DNA from: Bacteroidota bacterium
GTDB taxonomy: Bacteria > Bacteroidota > Rhodothermia > Rhodothermales > UBA10348
NCBI GenBank assembly: GCA_004356265.1
Contig: SMXK01000173.1
Span: forward strand, 1 to 10,396
Length of the DNA stretch: 10,396 nucleotides
Direction of reading: 5' to 3'
The position numbers were made by a program, and so were the translations under genes. Numbering within the stretch: position 1 is the stretch's first letter; each line of letters starts with the position of its first letter. Positions 1 through 6,368 of this stretch are shown in pieces. Under the pieces are notes generated by a model. The model was not told the DNA's origin. It was given only the letters and a program-made list of their open reading frames with translations, and made no database searches.

Positions 1-200
1 CCGAGCAGGGCTTCCTTATCTACATCTGTGTTTTCAAGAGCGCCATGTAGCGCAGCTATAAGCGCACGGCGATCCTGATTCAGATCACTGAAATAATTGA
101 ACGTGTTCGACGTCCTATAGTCGAACATGTCCGGAGCAAGAGGATTTCCACCGGAGATTTGTTTATCCGACGATGGAAGCAGAATCGAAAAATTGGGCAT
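1..200 (-). CDS. YaaA-like (DUF328/UPF0246) protein, N-terminal part, cut by window edge
   Basis: An open minus-strand frame begins at the ATG at 200 and runs without a stop off the left edge, giving about 66 residues. The translation starts MPNFSILLPSSDKQISGGNP and continues with LAPDMFDYRTSNTFNYF, then a helix-like stretch containing LNQDRRALIAAL. The pattern of a short beta strand ILLPxS-(D/E)xK at the N-terminus, then SNTFNYF and an (L)N-x-x-RR-x-LI-x-AL helix resembles the start of YaaA/DUF328 proteins. YaaA is a cytosolic DNA-binding protein that limits iron-driven damage during peroxide stress in E. coli. The frame is also open a little upstream, and a second in-frame ATG lies at 128; I chose 200 because the ILLPxS strand would otherwise be lost. 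There is no Shine-Dalgarno. It lies 46 nt downstream of the YtxH-type gene on the same strand. The family call rests on an N-terminal third only. Confidence 0.6.
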   Translation of the reverse strand, partial: MPNFSILLPSSDKQISGGNPLAPDMFDYRTSNTFNYFSDLNQDRRALIAALHGALENTDVDKEALL

Positions 201-246
201 TTCAGGCAGGCGGGTTAAGCTGAAAAATCGCGAGCTGCCAGTGGAA

Positions 247-567
247 TCAGGAAGCGTCCTGGCTTTCCCGGATTTCGCCAAGCAGGGAATCGATATCGTC
301 GCGAATGCGCTCAGCTTTTTCCTGAGCTTCATTCACCAGGGCCTGCCCGTCTTTCCGTGCATCTCCCACTTCTTCCGGAGACAGGGATTTTTCTATCAGA
401 TCAGCGATCTGCTCGCTGAGATGGTCGAGCTGATAGGCGATTTTCCGTCGAATTTTGGTGCCTTCTTCCGGCGCCAGTAAAAGACCCACGGCAAAACCAG
501 CCGCCGCACCCAGGATGACTCCCCAGGTACCAGCGCGAAATGAACTTCCGTCAGACCGATTTTTCAT
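247..567 (-). CDS. YtxH-type membrane protein with coiled-coil tail
   Basis: This encodes 106 residues. One membrane segment at about residues 14-31 is rich in small residues and is followed immediately by the sequence LLLAPEEGTKIRRK (about 29-42), the hallmark of the YtxH family (GxxxGxxxGLLxAPxxGxxxR). Residues 40-102 are charged and helical with a heptad-like pattern, so they probably form a cytoplasmic coiled coil. YtxH proteins are small, general-stress-associated inner membrane proteins in many bacteria. No biochemical activity is established. The ATG at 567 has no Shine-Dalgarno (GTAGAATACC upstream). The gene sits between the COX24-like gene (131 nt upstream) and the YaaA-like gene (46 nt downstream), all on the minus strand. 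If the YaaA call is right, a stress-related pair is possible, but that is inference. Confidence 0.8.
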   Translation of the reverse strand: MKNRSDGSSFRAGTWGVILGAAAGFAVGLLLAPEEGTKIRRKIAYQLDHLSEQIADLIEKSLSPEEVGDARKDGQALVNEAQEKAERIRDDIDSLLGEIRESQDAS

Positions 568-698
568 GGTATTCTACAGTGTGGTTTTAATCAGCTCTTT
601 CCTAATACCTATCGGCACGGGGAGCTGTTTCGCAAGAGTTTAAGAACTCAGGCAAATTTTTCGACTGAAAATCAGAACAGGCAGCAGGCTAAAAAAGC

Positions 699-794
699 CT
701 ACTTACCCTTCTTTTTGTGCCGATTTTTGCGCAGGCGCTTTTTGCGCTTGTGCGTGGCAATCTTATGTCTTTTTCGTTTGCGACCGCAGGGCAT
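699..794 (-). CDS. COX24/AURKAIP1 (mS38-like) tiny basic ribosomal protein
   Basis: This is a 31-residue ORF beginning MPCGRKRKRHKIATHKRKKR and ending LRKNRHKKKGK, with stop TAG at 701-699. More than half of the residues are Lys or Arg. The core KRKRHKIATHKRKKRLRKNRHKKK is the pattern of the short AURKAIP1/COX24-domain proteins of Bacteroidota-related bacteria. Their relatives are mitochondrial small-subunit protein mS38 and mycobacterial bS22, which bind rRNA in the small ribosomal subunit near the decoding region. Bacterial relatives usually have Ser at position 3; here it is Cys. The start is set by a near-perfect Shine-Dalgarno, AGGAGG at 805-800, five bases from the ATG. This is stronger than any other start in the window. 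A downstream hairpin-like AGGCT-A5-AGCCT overlaps the stop but has no T-tract. Confidence 0.88.
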   Translation of the reverse strand: MPCGRKRKRHKIATHKRKKRLRKNRHKKKGK

Positions 795-799
795 ATTTT

Positions 800-805
800 C
801 CTCCT
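800..805 (-). promoter_or_regulatory. strong Shine-Dalgarno of the COX24-like gene
   Basis: Read on the minus strand this is AGGAGG followed by AAAAT and then ATG. It decides the start at 794. Most other genes here have no recognisable Shine-Dalgarno; the DUF3604 gene has only a weak GGAG. Confidence 0.8.
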
Positions 806-839
806 GAAAACGGGTTGACTGATAAATTGGGCCAGACGA

Positions 840-871
840 CTAAAATACGATAGTTTTTAGCTGCTGTGCAA
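840..871 (-). promoter_or_regulatory. possible promoter of the COX24-like gene
   Basis: On the minus strand, TTGCAC (871-866) is followed after about 18 bases by TATTTT inside TATTTTAG (847-840). This fits either a sigma70-like layout or the Bacteroidota TTG / TAnnTTTG layout with the final G missing. The start codon is about 45 bases downstream. The match is by eye only. Confidence 0.3.
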
Positions 872-967
872 CGGTAGCCCCCCACCTGAGTTCGTGGATT
901 TGTTTGAAGAAAGTGAGCATTCGGGCACTATGGTGTTCTTTAGCAGCCAGAATTGCCCTAAACCTGT

Positions 968-1648
968 ATGGTCCGGGCGCGTTCGAACTGCTGCGGGAAA
1001 AATTTCATCCGACAGAAAAGTCTCCTTTTGGTCTCTTTCAGAAGAAAATATTTTGTACAAGCAGCATTTTTAATGGTGCTTTCTGCGATGCTTTCTGCGT
1101 GTGTGCCCAGCCTAGCACCTAAATATGGTGACTATCGGTTGGATCTCGGGCCCCCCACGAACGAGGAGTCCAATCTCCATTTTTCCGAAGATGAACAGTC
1201 AGAGGCAGATGAAGACGCGACGGCAAACCCGGATTCGGTTGTTGCGTCACTGACTGTTGAGCATTCAGCATCGAGTGGCCCTGCGACTGAGTATGAGATG
1301 TTGAACCAGGTTCGACAGGTTTTAGAGGATTCGGGCTGGATTCTTCGCCCGGCTGACGTCGAAAATGCTGTGGCCACGGAACCCCGTAAATTCGCCAACT
1401 GGTTGTTCTACTCGGTTCACGCGGAGTTGGAAGTCGTTGTGATCGGCGGGAAATACGTGCGTCTGTTCATCCATCCGTGGCGTCGATATATGTGGGGTTC
1501 GTGGGGCCGGATACCATACCTTAAAAGTGGACTCGCAATCGCCGTATTTGAATCTGTTGACAGCGCTTTTCAGGACGCCGGATACGAGTTCATCGGCAAC
1601 GCGCAGATGCGAGACCGGGAGAACAGAAGCGAGGAATCCCCGCATTAG
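968..1648 (+). CDS. predicted lipoprotein of unknown family
   Basis: I do not recognise this 226-residue protein. Residues 25-45 form a lipoprotein signal: a charged FRRK segment, a hydrophobic core and the lipobox LSAC with the modified Cys at 45. The mature protein starts VPSLAPKYGDYRLD. Residues about 64-90 are an acidic low-complexity linker rich in Glu, Asp and Ser. Residues about 107-206 look like a small folded alpha/beta domain with an N-terminal helix, hydrophobic strands around LFYSVHAELEVVVIGGKYV, a Trp/Arg-rich turn (HPWRRYMWGSWG) and a C-terminal helix. The ATG at 968 gives an unusually long n-region. A TTG start at 1028 would give a cleaner 25-residue signal, so the true start is uncertain; neither has a clear Shine-Dalgarno. 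The serine hydrolase gene begins 14 nt after the stop, so the two are probably co-transcribed. Confidence 0.65.
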   Translation: MVRARSNCCGKNFIRQKSLLLVSFRRKYFVQAAFLMVLSAMLSACVPSLAPKYGDYRLDLGPPTNEESNLHFSEDEQSEADEDATANPDSVVASLTVEHSASSGPATEYEMLNQVRQVLEDSGWILRPADVENAVATEPRKFANWLFYSVHAELEVVVIGGKYVRLFIHPWRRYMWGSWGRIPYLKSGLAIAVFESVDSAFQDAGYEFIGNAQMRDRENRSEESPH

Positions 1649-1662
1649 AGCCTCTTCAGAAG

Positions 1663-2820
1663 ATGAGACAAAATCCATTTTTTAACGGCGAGGGTGGATC
1701 TCGTATTCGTTTTCGAATGATCGGAATTTTTCTTGTTACGATCGGCTTCCTCGTGCTTTCCGGCTCCGCGGCTTCAGCTCAGCTCGTGACCCCATCAACT
1801 GTGGAGCTGGAGGAATTGGACGCGCGGATTAAGGCGCACATGGCGGACAATAATATTCCCGGCGGGCTGGTGGCCGTAGCGTCCCGTGGGCAAATTGTGC
1901 ATCTCAAGACCTACGGCCTCGCTAATGTTGAACTCGCCGTACCTGTTAACGATAGCACTGTGTTTGAAATCGGATCGATAAGCAAGCAGTTTGTAACCGC
2001 GGTGGTCATGATGCAGGTGCAAGAAGGACGGCTCGCCGTAGACGATCCGATTCAGAAGCACCTTTCTGATCTGCCGAGCGAATGGGTTGGTGTCACGGTG
2101 CGGCAGCTCATGACCCACACGTCCGGTATACCGGATTACGAGGAGATCCGTACGTACGATGTGTACCGGTACAGAATGACGCCTCAAGATGTAATTGCTA
2201 TTGCGCAGTCTCGCCCCATGGACTTTGAACCGGGAACGGGTTATTACTACAGCAATACAGGATATTACCTGCTAAGTATGATTGTAGAGCGAGTGGATGG
2301 AGCACCGCTGGGCCGCATTCTGAAGAACAGGATATTTGGGCCGTTGGGAATGACCCAGACGCGTCTGGCCGATCCGGAAGCCATTATTCTGCACCGTGCC
2401 GCGGGTTATTGGGTGAACCGCCGGGGCGAACTGATCAACAGGAATCCGACAGAGACGTCCTCAACATTGGGTGCAGGGGGAATTCTTTCCTCTGCATATG
2501 ATCTCGCGAAGTGGGATGAATCTCTCTACGGCAATCAACTTCTGACCGACGAATCCAAACAAGCACTATGGAAGTCCACGATCCTGCCGGACGGGACGGA
2601 TACAGGTTACGGATTCGGATGGAGAGTCACTCCGTACAAAGGTCTCGCGTCGCAGAGTCACGGGGGACAAGTCGGCGGGTTTGTGGCCAACTTCTCCCGC
2701 TTCCCGGAGCAGGACGTGGCCGTTATAGTCTTCCTGAATCGGTACCGGGTGAGCAGTGGAGTACTGAAAGAAGCTGTGCTGCAAACATTTATGCCGTCGA
2801 CGGAAACTGTTCCGCGTTAA
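1663..2820 (+). CDS. secreted serine hydrolase, class C beta-lactamase family
   Basis: This 385-residue protein belongs to the beta-lactamase/PBP-like serine hydrolase family (PF00144). All three active-site motifs are present: S105-I-S-K108 (nucleophile and base), Y196-S-N198 and H333-G-G335. Further family landmarks are MTHTSGIPDY at about 150-159, GTGYYYSNTGY at about 191-201 and YGFGW at 316-320. The length is normal for a single-domain member. A signal peptide is predicted with an RIRFR n-region, a hydrophobic core at about 19-36 and cleavage after ASA or AQ near residue 40, so the enzyme acts in the periplasm or outside. An internal ATG at 1717 would remove the positive n-region, so I prefer 1663. 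The substrate cannot be told: such enzymes include D-peptide peptidases, esterases and lactamases. It follows the lipoprotein gene by 14 nt. A decayed fragment of a related gene lies about 1.1 kb downstream. Confidence 0.88.
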   Translation: MRQNPFFNGEGGSRIRFRMIGIFLVTIGFLVLSGSAASAQLVTPSTVELEELDARIKAHMADNNIPGGLVAVASRGQIVHLKTYGLANVELAVPVNDSTVFEIGSISKQFVTAVVMMQVQEGRLAVDDPIQKHLSDLPSEWVGVTVRQLMTHTSGIPDYEEIRTYDVYRYRMTPQDVIAIAQSRPMDFEPGTGYYYSNTGYYLLSMIVERVDGAPLGRILKNRIFGPLGMTQTRLADPEAIILHRAAGYWVNRRGELINRNPTETSSTLGAGGILSSAYDLAKWDESLYGNQLLTDESKQALWKSTILPDGTDTGYGFGWRVTPYKGLASQSHGGQVGGFVANFSRFPEQDVAVIVFLNRYRVSSGVLKEAVLQTFMPSTETVPR

Positions 2821-3025
2821 TTTCCACTTACCTCGGGCGAATTGAATCGTTCATTCACATAATCGACGTCGATGGATGGCCTCCCGTTAACACTTCGGAG
2901 CCATGGCCATAATCCGTTCGGTATCTCGGGTTTGTTTGCGCACATACAGAATGAGTTACACTGTTTTTTCAACACTCTCGTGAAGACCCATACGAACGGG
3001 GACAGAACAGAAAGGGCAATAAGCT

Positions 3026-3625
3026 TCAGTGGATTTTTTTAACCTTTGCCATAGCGTATGGCAAATTCAGGCCATAGAAATAGTTGAAGTTCATATCGCC
3101 GTACGGGCAGTACGAGCGTATCGTCTTTTCAAATTCAGATTCGGTCCAGCGGTAAATAAAATTCGGGACATCTGTATTGTTGACACCACCATATTTGAAT
3201 TCATTTCCAGCTACCGCTTCAATCTCATAGCGAGGTGTGAGCGATAAAAATTCAGCCAGTTTCATCGTAAGGCTGTCACGAGATTCAAAAACAATAATGC
3301 CATTTCGCGCAACCCGAAATAACTCGACCAATGCCCGATGTGGAGAATCACAATGATGAAGTCCGTCAGAGACAAATCCGTAATCGAACGAATTGTCAGG
3401 AAATGAAAGCTTCATGGCGTCTTGAAAGCTCCAGTCGAATGGAGCGAATGAATCGCCCATCATCCTCTCATCCATATTCGAGATTGTAACCGTTGCGAAT
3501 CCCAGTTCTTTGAAAAGAGTAGCTTCACTTGCACTGGCTGCAACACACAAAACAGAATGAGATGGTGCCAGAAAATTACTCCGCATCAATTTTCGCATTG
3601 TGTTCTTCACGAACTCGTATCTCAT
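3026..3625 (-). CDS. class I SAM-dependent methyltransferase (Methyltransf_11-like)
   Basis: This 199-residue protein has the layout of a small Rossmann-fold methyltransferase. Motif I lies at about residues 24-31 (SVLCVAAS), where the usual glycine-rich loop is replaced by Ala/Ser. The acidic end of strand 2 is near N50-M-D-E. The motif-II region is DAMKLSFPDNSFDYGFVSD (69-87) followed by LHHCDSPHRALVELFRV (89-105), and strand 5 is GIIVFES (109-115). The C-terminal 80 residues are less typical and probably form the acceptor-binding part. The substrate is unknown. The ATG at 3625 lacks a Shine-Dalgarno. The gene is AT-richer than its neighbours: three 60-base stretches counted (3121, 3241 and 3361 onward) have 23, 23 and 27 G+C, against 33 in the hydrolase (2041 onward) and 36 in the DUF3604 gene (8641 onward). 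It stands alone between a plus-strand hydrolase and the remnant of another, consistent with acquisition by transfer. Confidence 0.75.
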   Translation of the reverse strand: MRYEFVKNTMRKLMRSNFLAPSHSVLCVAASASEATLFKELGFATVTISNMDERMMGDSFAPFDWSFQDAMKLSFPDNSFDYGFVSDGLHHCDSPHRALVELFRVARNGIIVFESRDSLTMKLAEFLSLTPRYEIEAVAGNEFKYGGVNNTDVPNFIYRWTESEFEKTIRSYCPYGDMNFNYFYGLNLPYAMAKVKKIH

Positions 3626-3653
3626 CGTGCCAATTTATTTTCGTTATGGGTGA

Positions 3654-3800
3654 CAATCTCGACACAAGTTCGTGCTAATAAATGTGAACGGCAACGACAC
3701 GACGTACGGATTCGGATGGCGCCTCACCCCAGACAAAGCTCTCACCTCACGGAGTGGCGAAGGACAAGTTGGTAGTTTTGTCTAATTTCAATTGTTTTAC
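3654..3800 (+). pseudogene. C-terminal remnant of a class C beta-lactamase-family serine hydrolase
   Basis: Plus-strand codons 3687-3782 read NGNDTTYGFGWRLTPDKALT then SRSGEGQVGSFV, followed by TAA at 3783. This aligns without gaps to residues 310-341 of the intact hydrolase at 1663-2820, with 21 of 32 residues identical by my count and a shared 15-base identical stretch (TACGGATTCGGATGG). The catalytic SHGG motif has become SGEG. The frame is closed upstream by TGA at 3651 and downstream by TAA. After the stop the spacing of two Phe codons still matches the NFxxF of the intact gene up to about 3797. The remnant is hemmed in by the methyltransferase start (3625) and the permease stop (3797), both on the other strand. 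It cannot encode an active enzyme and is best read as a broken paralogue. Exact ends are not definable. Confidence 0.75.
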
Positions 3801-6196
3801 TCGGATCGAAGCGCATTGACCGGATTCGTAAGTGCTGCGCGGATGGCCTGATAAGAAACGGTTACCCATGCAATTAACAGGGCTCCCATTCCAGAGACGA
3901 CAAAGATTCTGAATCCGATATCTGTCCTGTAGGGAAACGTTTCCAGCCACACGTCCATGGTGAAATAGGTGATTGGAATAGAGACCACAAGAGCCGCAAG
4001 AACAAGAAGTGTAAATTCTTTCGACAGCAATCGGACGATTCCAACGGCCGTTGAGCCGAGCACCTTGCGGATGCCGATTTCTTTCGTTCGCTGCTGCGCG
4101 GTAAAGGCCGCCAGTCCGAAAAGTCCGAGGCAGGCGATCATGATCGCGAGAAAGGAAAAGAATCCGAATACTTCCATCAGCCGATCTTCTGACTGGTACT
4201 GACGGTTGAAGTCGTCGTCCAGGAAAAAGGACTCAAACGAGAAGCCGGGAAACAGGCCGGCCCATATACTCTCAATTTCGGCGATCGTGCTTGGGATGTC
4301 GTTGGTGTCGAGGCGGAGTGAGAAATACCCGTAACTCCTCGGATTCATAACAAACAACATGGGTTCGAGAGTCTGCTTGAGCGAAACCTGATGATAGTCT
4401 TTGATGACGCCCACAACGGTTCTATTCGGGCCTCCGAAAGAGATCGTTTTGCCAATGGCTTCTTCCGCGGACGCCCAGCCGATATATTCGACGGCGGTCT
4501 CATTGACCATAATGCCTTCCCGCTGGTCTGTCTGAAACTCCGCTGACAAAGACCGGCCTGTGATAATGTCAATTTTGTACGTCTGCAGGAAGTCTCGGTC
4601 GATATTGGTAACACGGGCTGATCTGGAATCCTCCTCAGCCAGGTCTTCGGCATTAAACAGGCGACGACTGGTACCGCGGCCGGGTATCGAGCTTGACGCA
4701 GAGACATCGGTTACAGATGCTAGCCGGCCGAATTCTTCTTTTACGACTTCGAATTGTTCGGACATTGCCGTTCCCGGAATTCCCTGAGCGTCGACGATAA
4801 GAACTTGTTCCTGATCAAACCCGAGATCCTGGCCACGCATGAATTCAACCTGATTGTAGACGATGCCTGTGCCGGCGATCAATGCGATGGATATGGCAAA
4901 CTGAAAAACCACGAGGCCCTGCCGCAACATGCGCCCCGCTCGCGTCGACCTGATCTGTCCTTTCAGGACCAGGACGCTTGGCATGGCCGACAGCATGAAT
5001 GCCGGATAGAATCCGGCCAGGAGACCGACAAATGTCGTAACAACGAATAAACCGAGTAAAAATTCTGGCTGTAGAAGCTGCGCGAACTCCATCTGTTTGT
5101 TCGCGAGATCATTAAAAAACGGCATTGCTGCAGCGACGAAACCGATCGCCACAAATAGTGCGATCATGGACATAACCACAGACTCTCCGAGGAACTGACG
5201 GATGAGCATACCCCGGCTTGAACCCACTACTTTTCGTACACCGACTTCACGGGCGCGCCCCATCGAACGCGCTGTCGCCAGATTCATGAAATTGATACCG
5301 GCAATGAGGAGTACGAATAGGGCGACGGCAGAAAAGACCCAGACCTGAGTAATGTCCCCGGAAGGTCCGATTTCTGCTTCCCTTTGGGAATACAAATAAA
5401 TATCGGGAACGGCCTGAGGAATCAGATCAGCCTTGAAGCCCATGCTGCTCAGCTGGTCACCAAAGTTTTCGGTAACCATCGTTTTAACCTTCGCGGCAAA
5501 ATCGTCGTACGACGCGTTCTGGTTCAACGCTACATACGTGTAAGTGCCCAGCCTCAACCACGCCTGATCATTTTCGGGTTGGAACTGAAGGCGTGTGGCG
5601 TACGAAACCAGGAAATCTGCAGAGAAATGAGAGTTTGACGGGAAATCTTTCAGTACACCAGAGACCGCGAATGACAGACTATCATTCAAAATAATATTTT
5701 GTCCGACGGCCGTTGTGGTCCCGAAGTACTTCTGTGCCATGGATTCAGTCAGCACAAGCGTCATCGGGTCTGATAATGCAGTTGCTTTATCACCTTCAAT
5801 GAGCTCGAAGGAGAAGACGTCAAAGAATTCCTGCTCGGCAAAATAAAATTGATCGTCGTAGTGGTAGCTGTTTTTGTGCCGGATGACCGGGTTATACTCT
5901 TCGATGCGAACTACATGCTCTACTTCCGGATAATCCCTTCTCAAGACAGTGCCAACAGGCGGTCCTGTAATCGCGAAAAAGTTGCCCTCTGAATTTGGAG
6001 GATATCCGTCAAGCCCGATACGGTATATGCGGTCGGCTTTCTCGTGGAATTGATCGTAGCTAAGTTCATCACGGACAAACATTACCATGATGATGCAGGC
6101 GGCGAGACCCAGGGCGAGGCCTGAAATATTTATAAAGGAATATCCTTTGTGCTTGCGAAGCGTCCGCAGCGTGATAGTCAGATAGTTTTTTAACAT
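3797..6196 (-). CDS. ABC transporter permease, MacB/FtsX type with two FtsX modules
   Basis: The 799 residues form two tandem copies of the MacB-type layout. Module one has a first membrane helix at about 20-41, a periplasmic MacB_PCD domain to about 280 and an FtsX three-helix domain at about 285-405, with the cytoplasmic coupling segment EVGVRKVVGSSR (317-328). Module two has a helix at about 427-447, a second periplasmic domain at about 450-670 and an FtsX domain at about 675-795, with coupling segment EIGIRKVLGST (706-716). This length and duplication are typical of Bacteroidota permeases. They work with a separate LolD/MacB-like ATPase in mechanotransmission-type export or envelope signalling rather than classic import. 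No ATPase gene is next to it in this window. The ATG at 6196 has no Shine-Dalgarno; MLKNYLTITLRTLRKHKGYS is a normal family N-terminus. The stop touches the hydrolase remnant. Confidence 0.9.
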   Translation of the reverse strand: MLKNYLTITLRTLRKHKGYSFINISGLALGLAACIIMVMFVRDELSYDQFHEKADRIYRIGLDGYPPNSEGNFFAITGPPVGTVLRRDYPEVEHVVRIEEYNPVIRHKNSYHYDDQFYFAEQEFFDVFSFELIEGDKATALSDPMTLVLTESMAQKYFGTTTAVGQNIILNDSLSFAVSGVLKDFPSNSHFSADFLVSYATRLQFQPENDQAWLRLGTYTYVALNQNASYDDFAAKVKTMVTENFGDQLSSMGFKADLIPQAVPDIYLYSQREAEIGPSGDITQVWVFSAVALFVLLIAGINFMNLATARSMGRAREVGVRKVVGSSRGMLIRQFLGESVVMSMIALFVAIGFVAAAMPFFNDLANKQMEFAQLLQPEFLLGLFVVTTFVGLLAGFYPAFMLSAMPSVLVLKGQIRSTRAGRMLRQGLVVFQFAISIALIAGTGIVYNQVEFMRGQDLGFDQEQVLIVDAQGIPGTAMSEQFEVVKEEFGRLASVTDVSASSSIPGRGTSRRLFNAEDLAEEDSRSARVTNIDRDFLQTYKIDIITGRSLSAEFQTDQREGIMVNETAVEYIGWASAEEAIGKTISFGGPNRTVVGVIKDYHQVSLKQTLEPMLFVMNPRSYGYFSLRLDTNDIPSTIAEIESIWAGLFPGFSFESFFLDDDFNRQYQSEDRLMEVFGFFSFLAIMIACLGLFGLAAFTAQQRTKEIGIRKVLGSTAVGIVRLLSKEFTLLVLAALVVSIPITYFTMDVWLETFPYRTDIGFRIFVVSGMGALLIAWVTVSYQAIRAALTNPVNALRSE

Positions 6197-6294
6197 CGCT
6201 AAAAAGAGGGGGTGTAAGAGTTGCTGAACGAGTTGGCTTGCTGGTTTCGTCCACCCGCGCAGCTCTATAGACCGTTGAGGAGCTCAGATTATTG

Positions 6295-6306
6295 TGTGCC
6301 GGCACA
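6295..6306. promoter_or_regulatory. 12-bp perfect palindrome upstream of the permease
   Basis: TGTGCCGGCACA is its own reverse complement. It lies 99 bases upstream of the permease ATG in the 172-base gap between the permease and HupE-family genes, and there is no T-tract after it. It could be an operator for the permease promoter. A 12-bp palindrome can also arise by chance, so this is tentative. Confidence 0.25.
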
Positions 6307-6368
6307 ACTTATTCGGTGGTATCCGACGCGGTGGTCCTGTGTTACGGCGCTCTTTACAGAAACGATCG

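Noticed and set aside
127..480. Open plus-strand frame of 117 codons over the YtxH-type and YaaA-like genes
   Set aside because: It has no recognisable domain and lies antisense to two genes with clear family motifs.
591..617. CAGCTC/GAGCTG-type inverted repeat between the YtxH and COX24-like genes
   Set aside because: The arms are only 5-6 bp, far apart and without a positional link to a promoter.
686..700. AGGCT-AAAAA-AGCCT hairpin as terminator of the COX24-like gene
   Set aside because: The A/T run is in the loop rather than after the stem, and the stem overlaps the stop codon; it is too weak to call.
851..910. Possible tRNA-like segment (GAGTTCGTGGATTT resembles a T-arm)
   Set aside because: No acceptor stem, anticodon arm or D-arm can be folded around it.
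2862..2873. Palindrome ATCGACGTCGAT in the convergent gap
   Set aside because: It lies between two 3' ends, with no promoter context and no T-tract, so it is probably chance.
2568..2912. Plus-strand 114-codon frame over the end of the serine hydrolase
   Set aside because: It is an out-of-frame reading of the hydrolase, Arg/Ser-rich with no domain.
3557..3775. Plus-strand 72-codon frame covering the hydrolase remnant region
   Set aside because: The similarity to the hydrolase is in a different frame; this frame is fortuitous.
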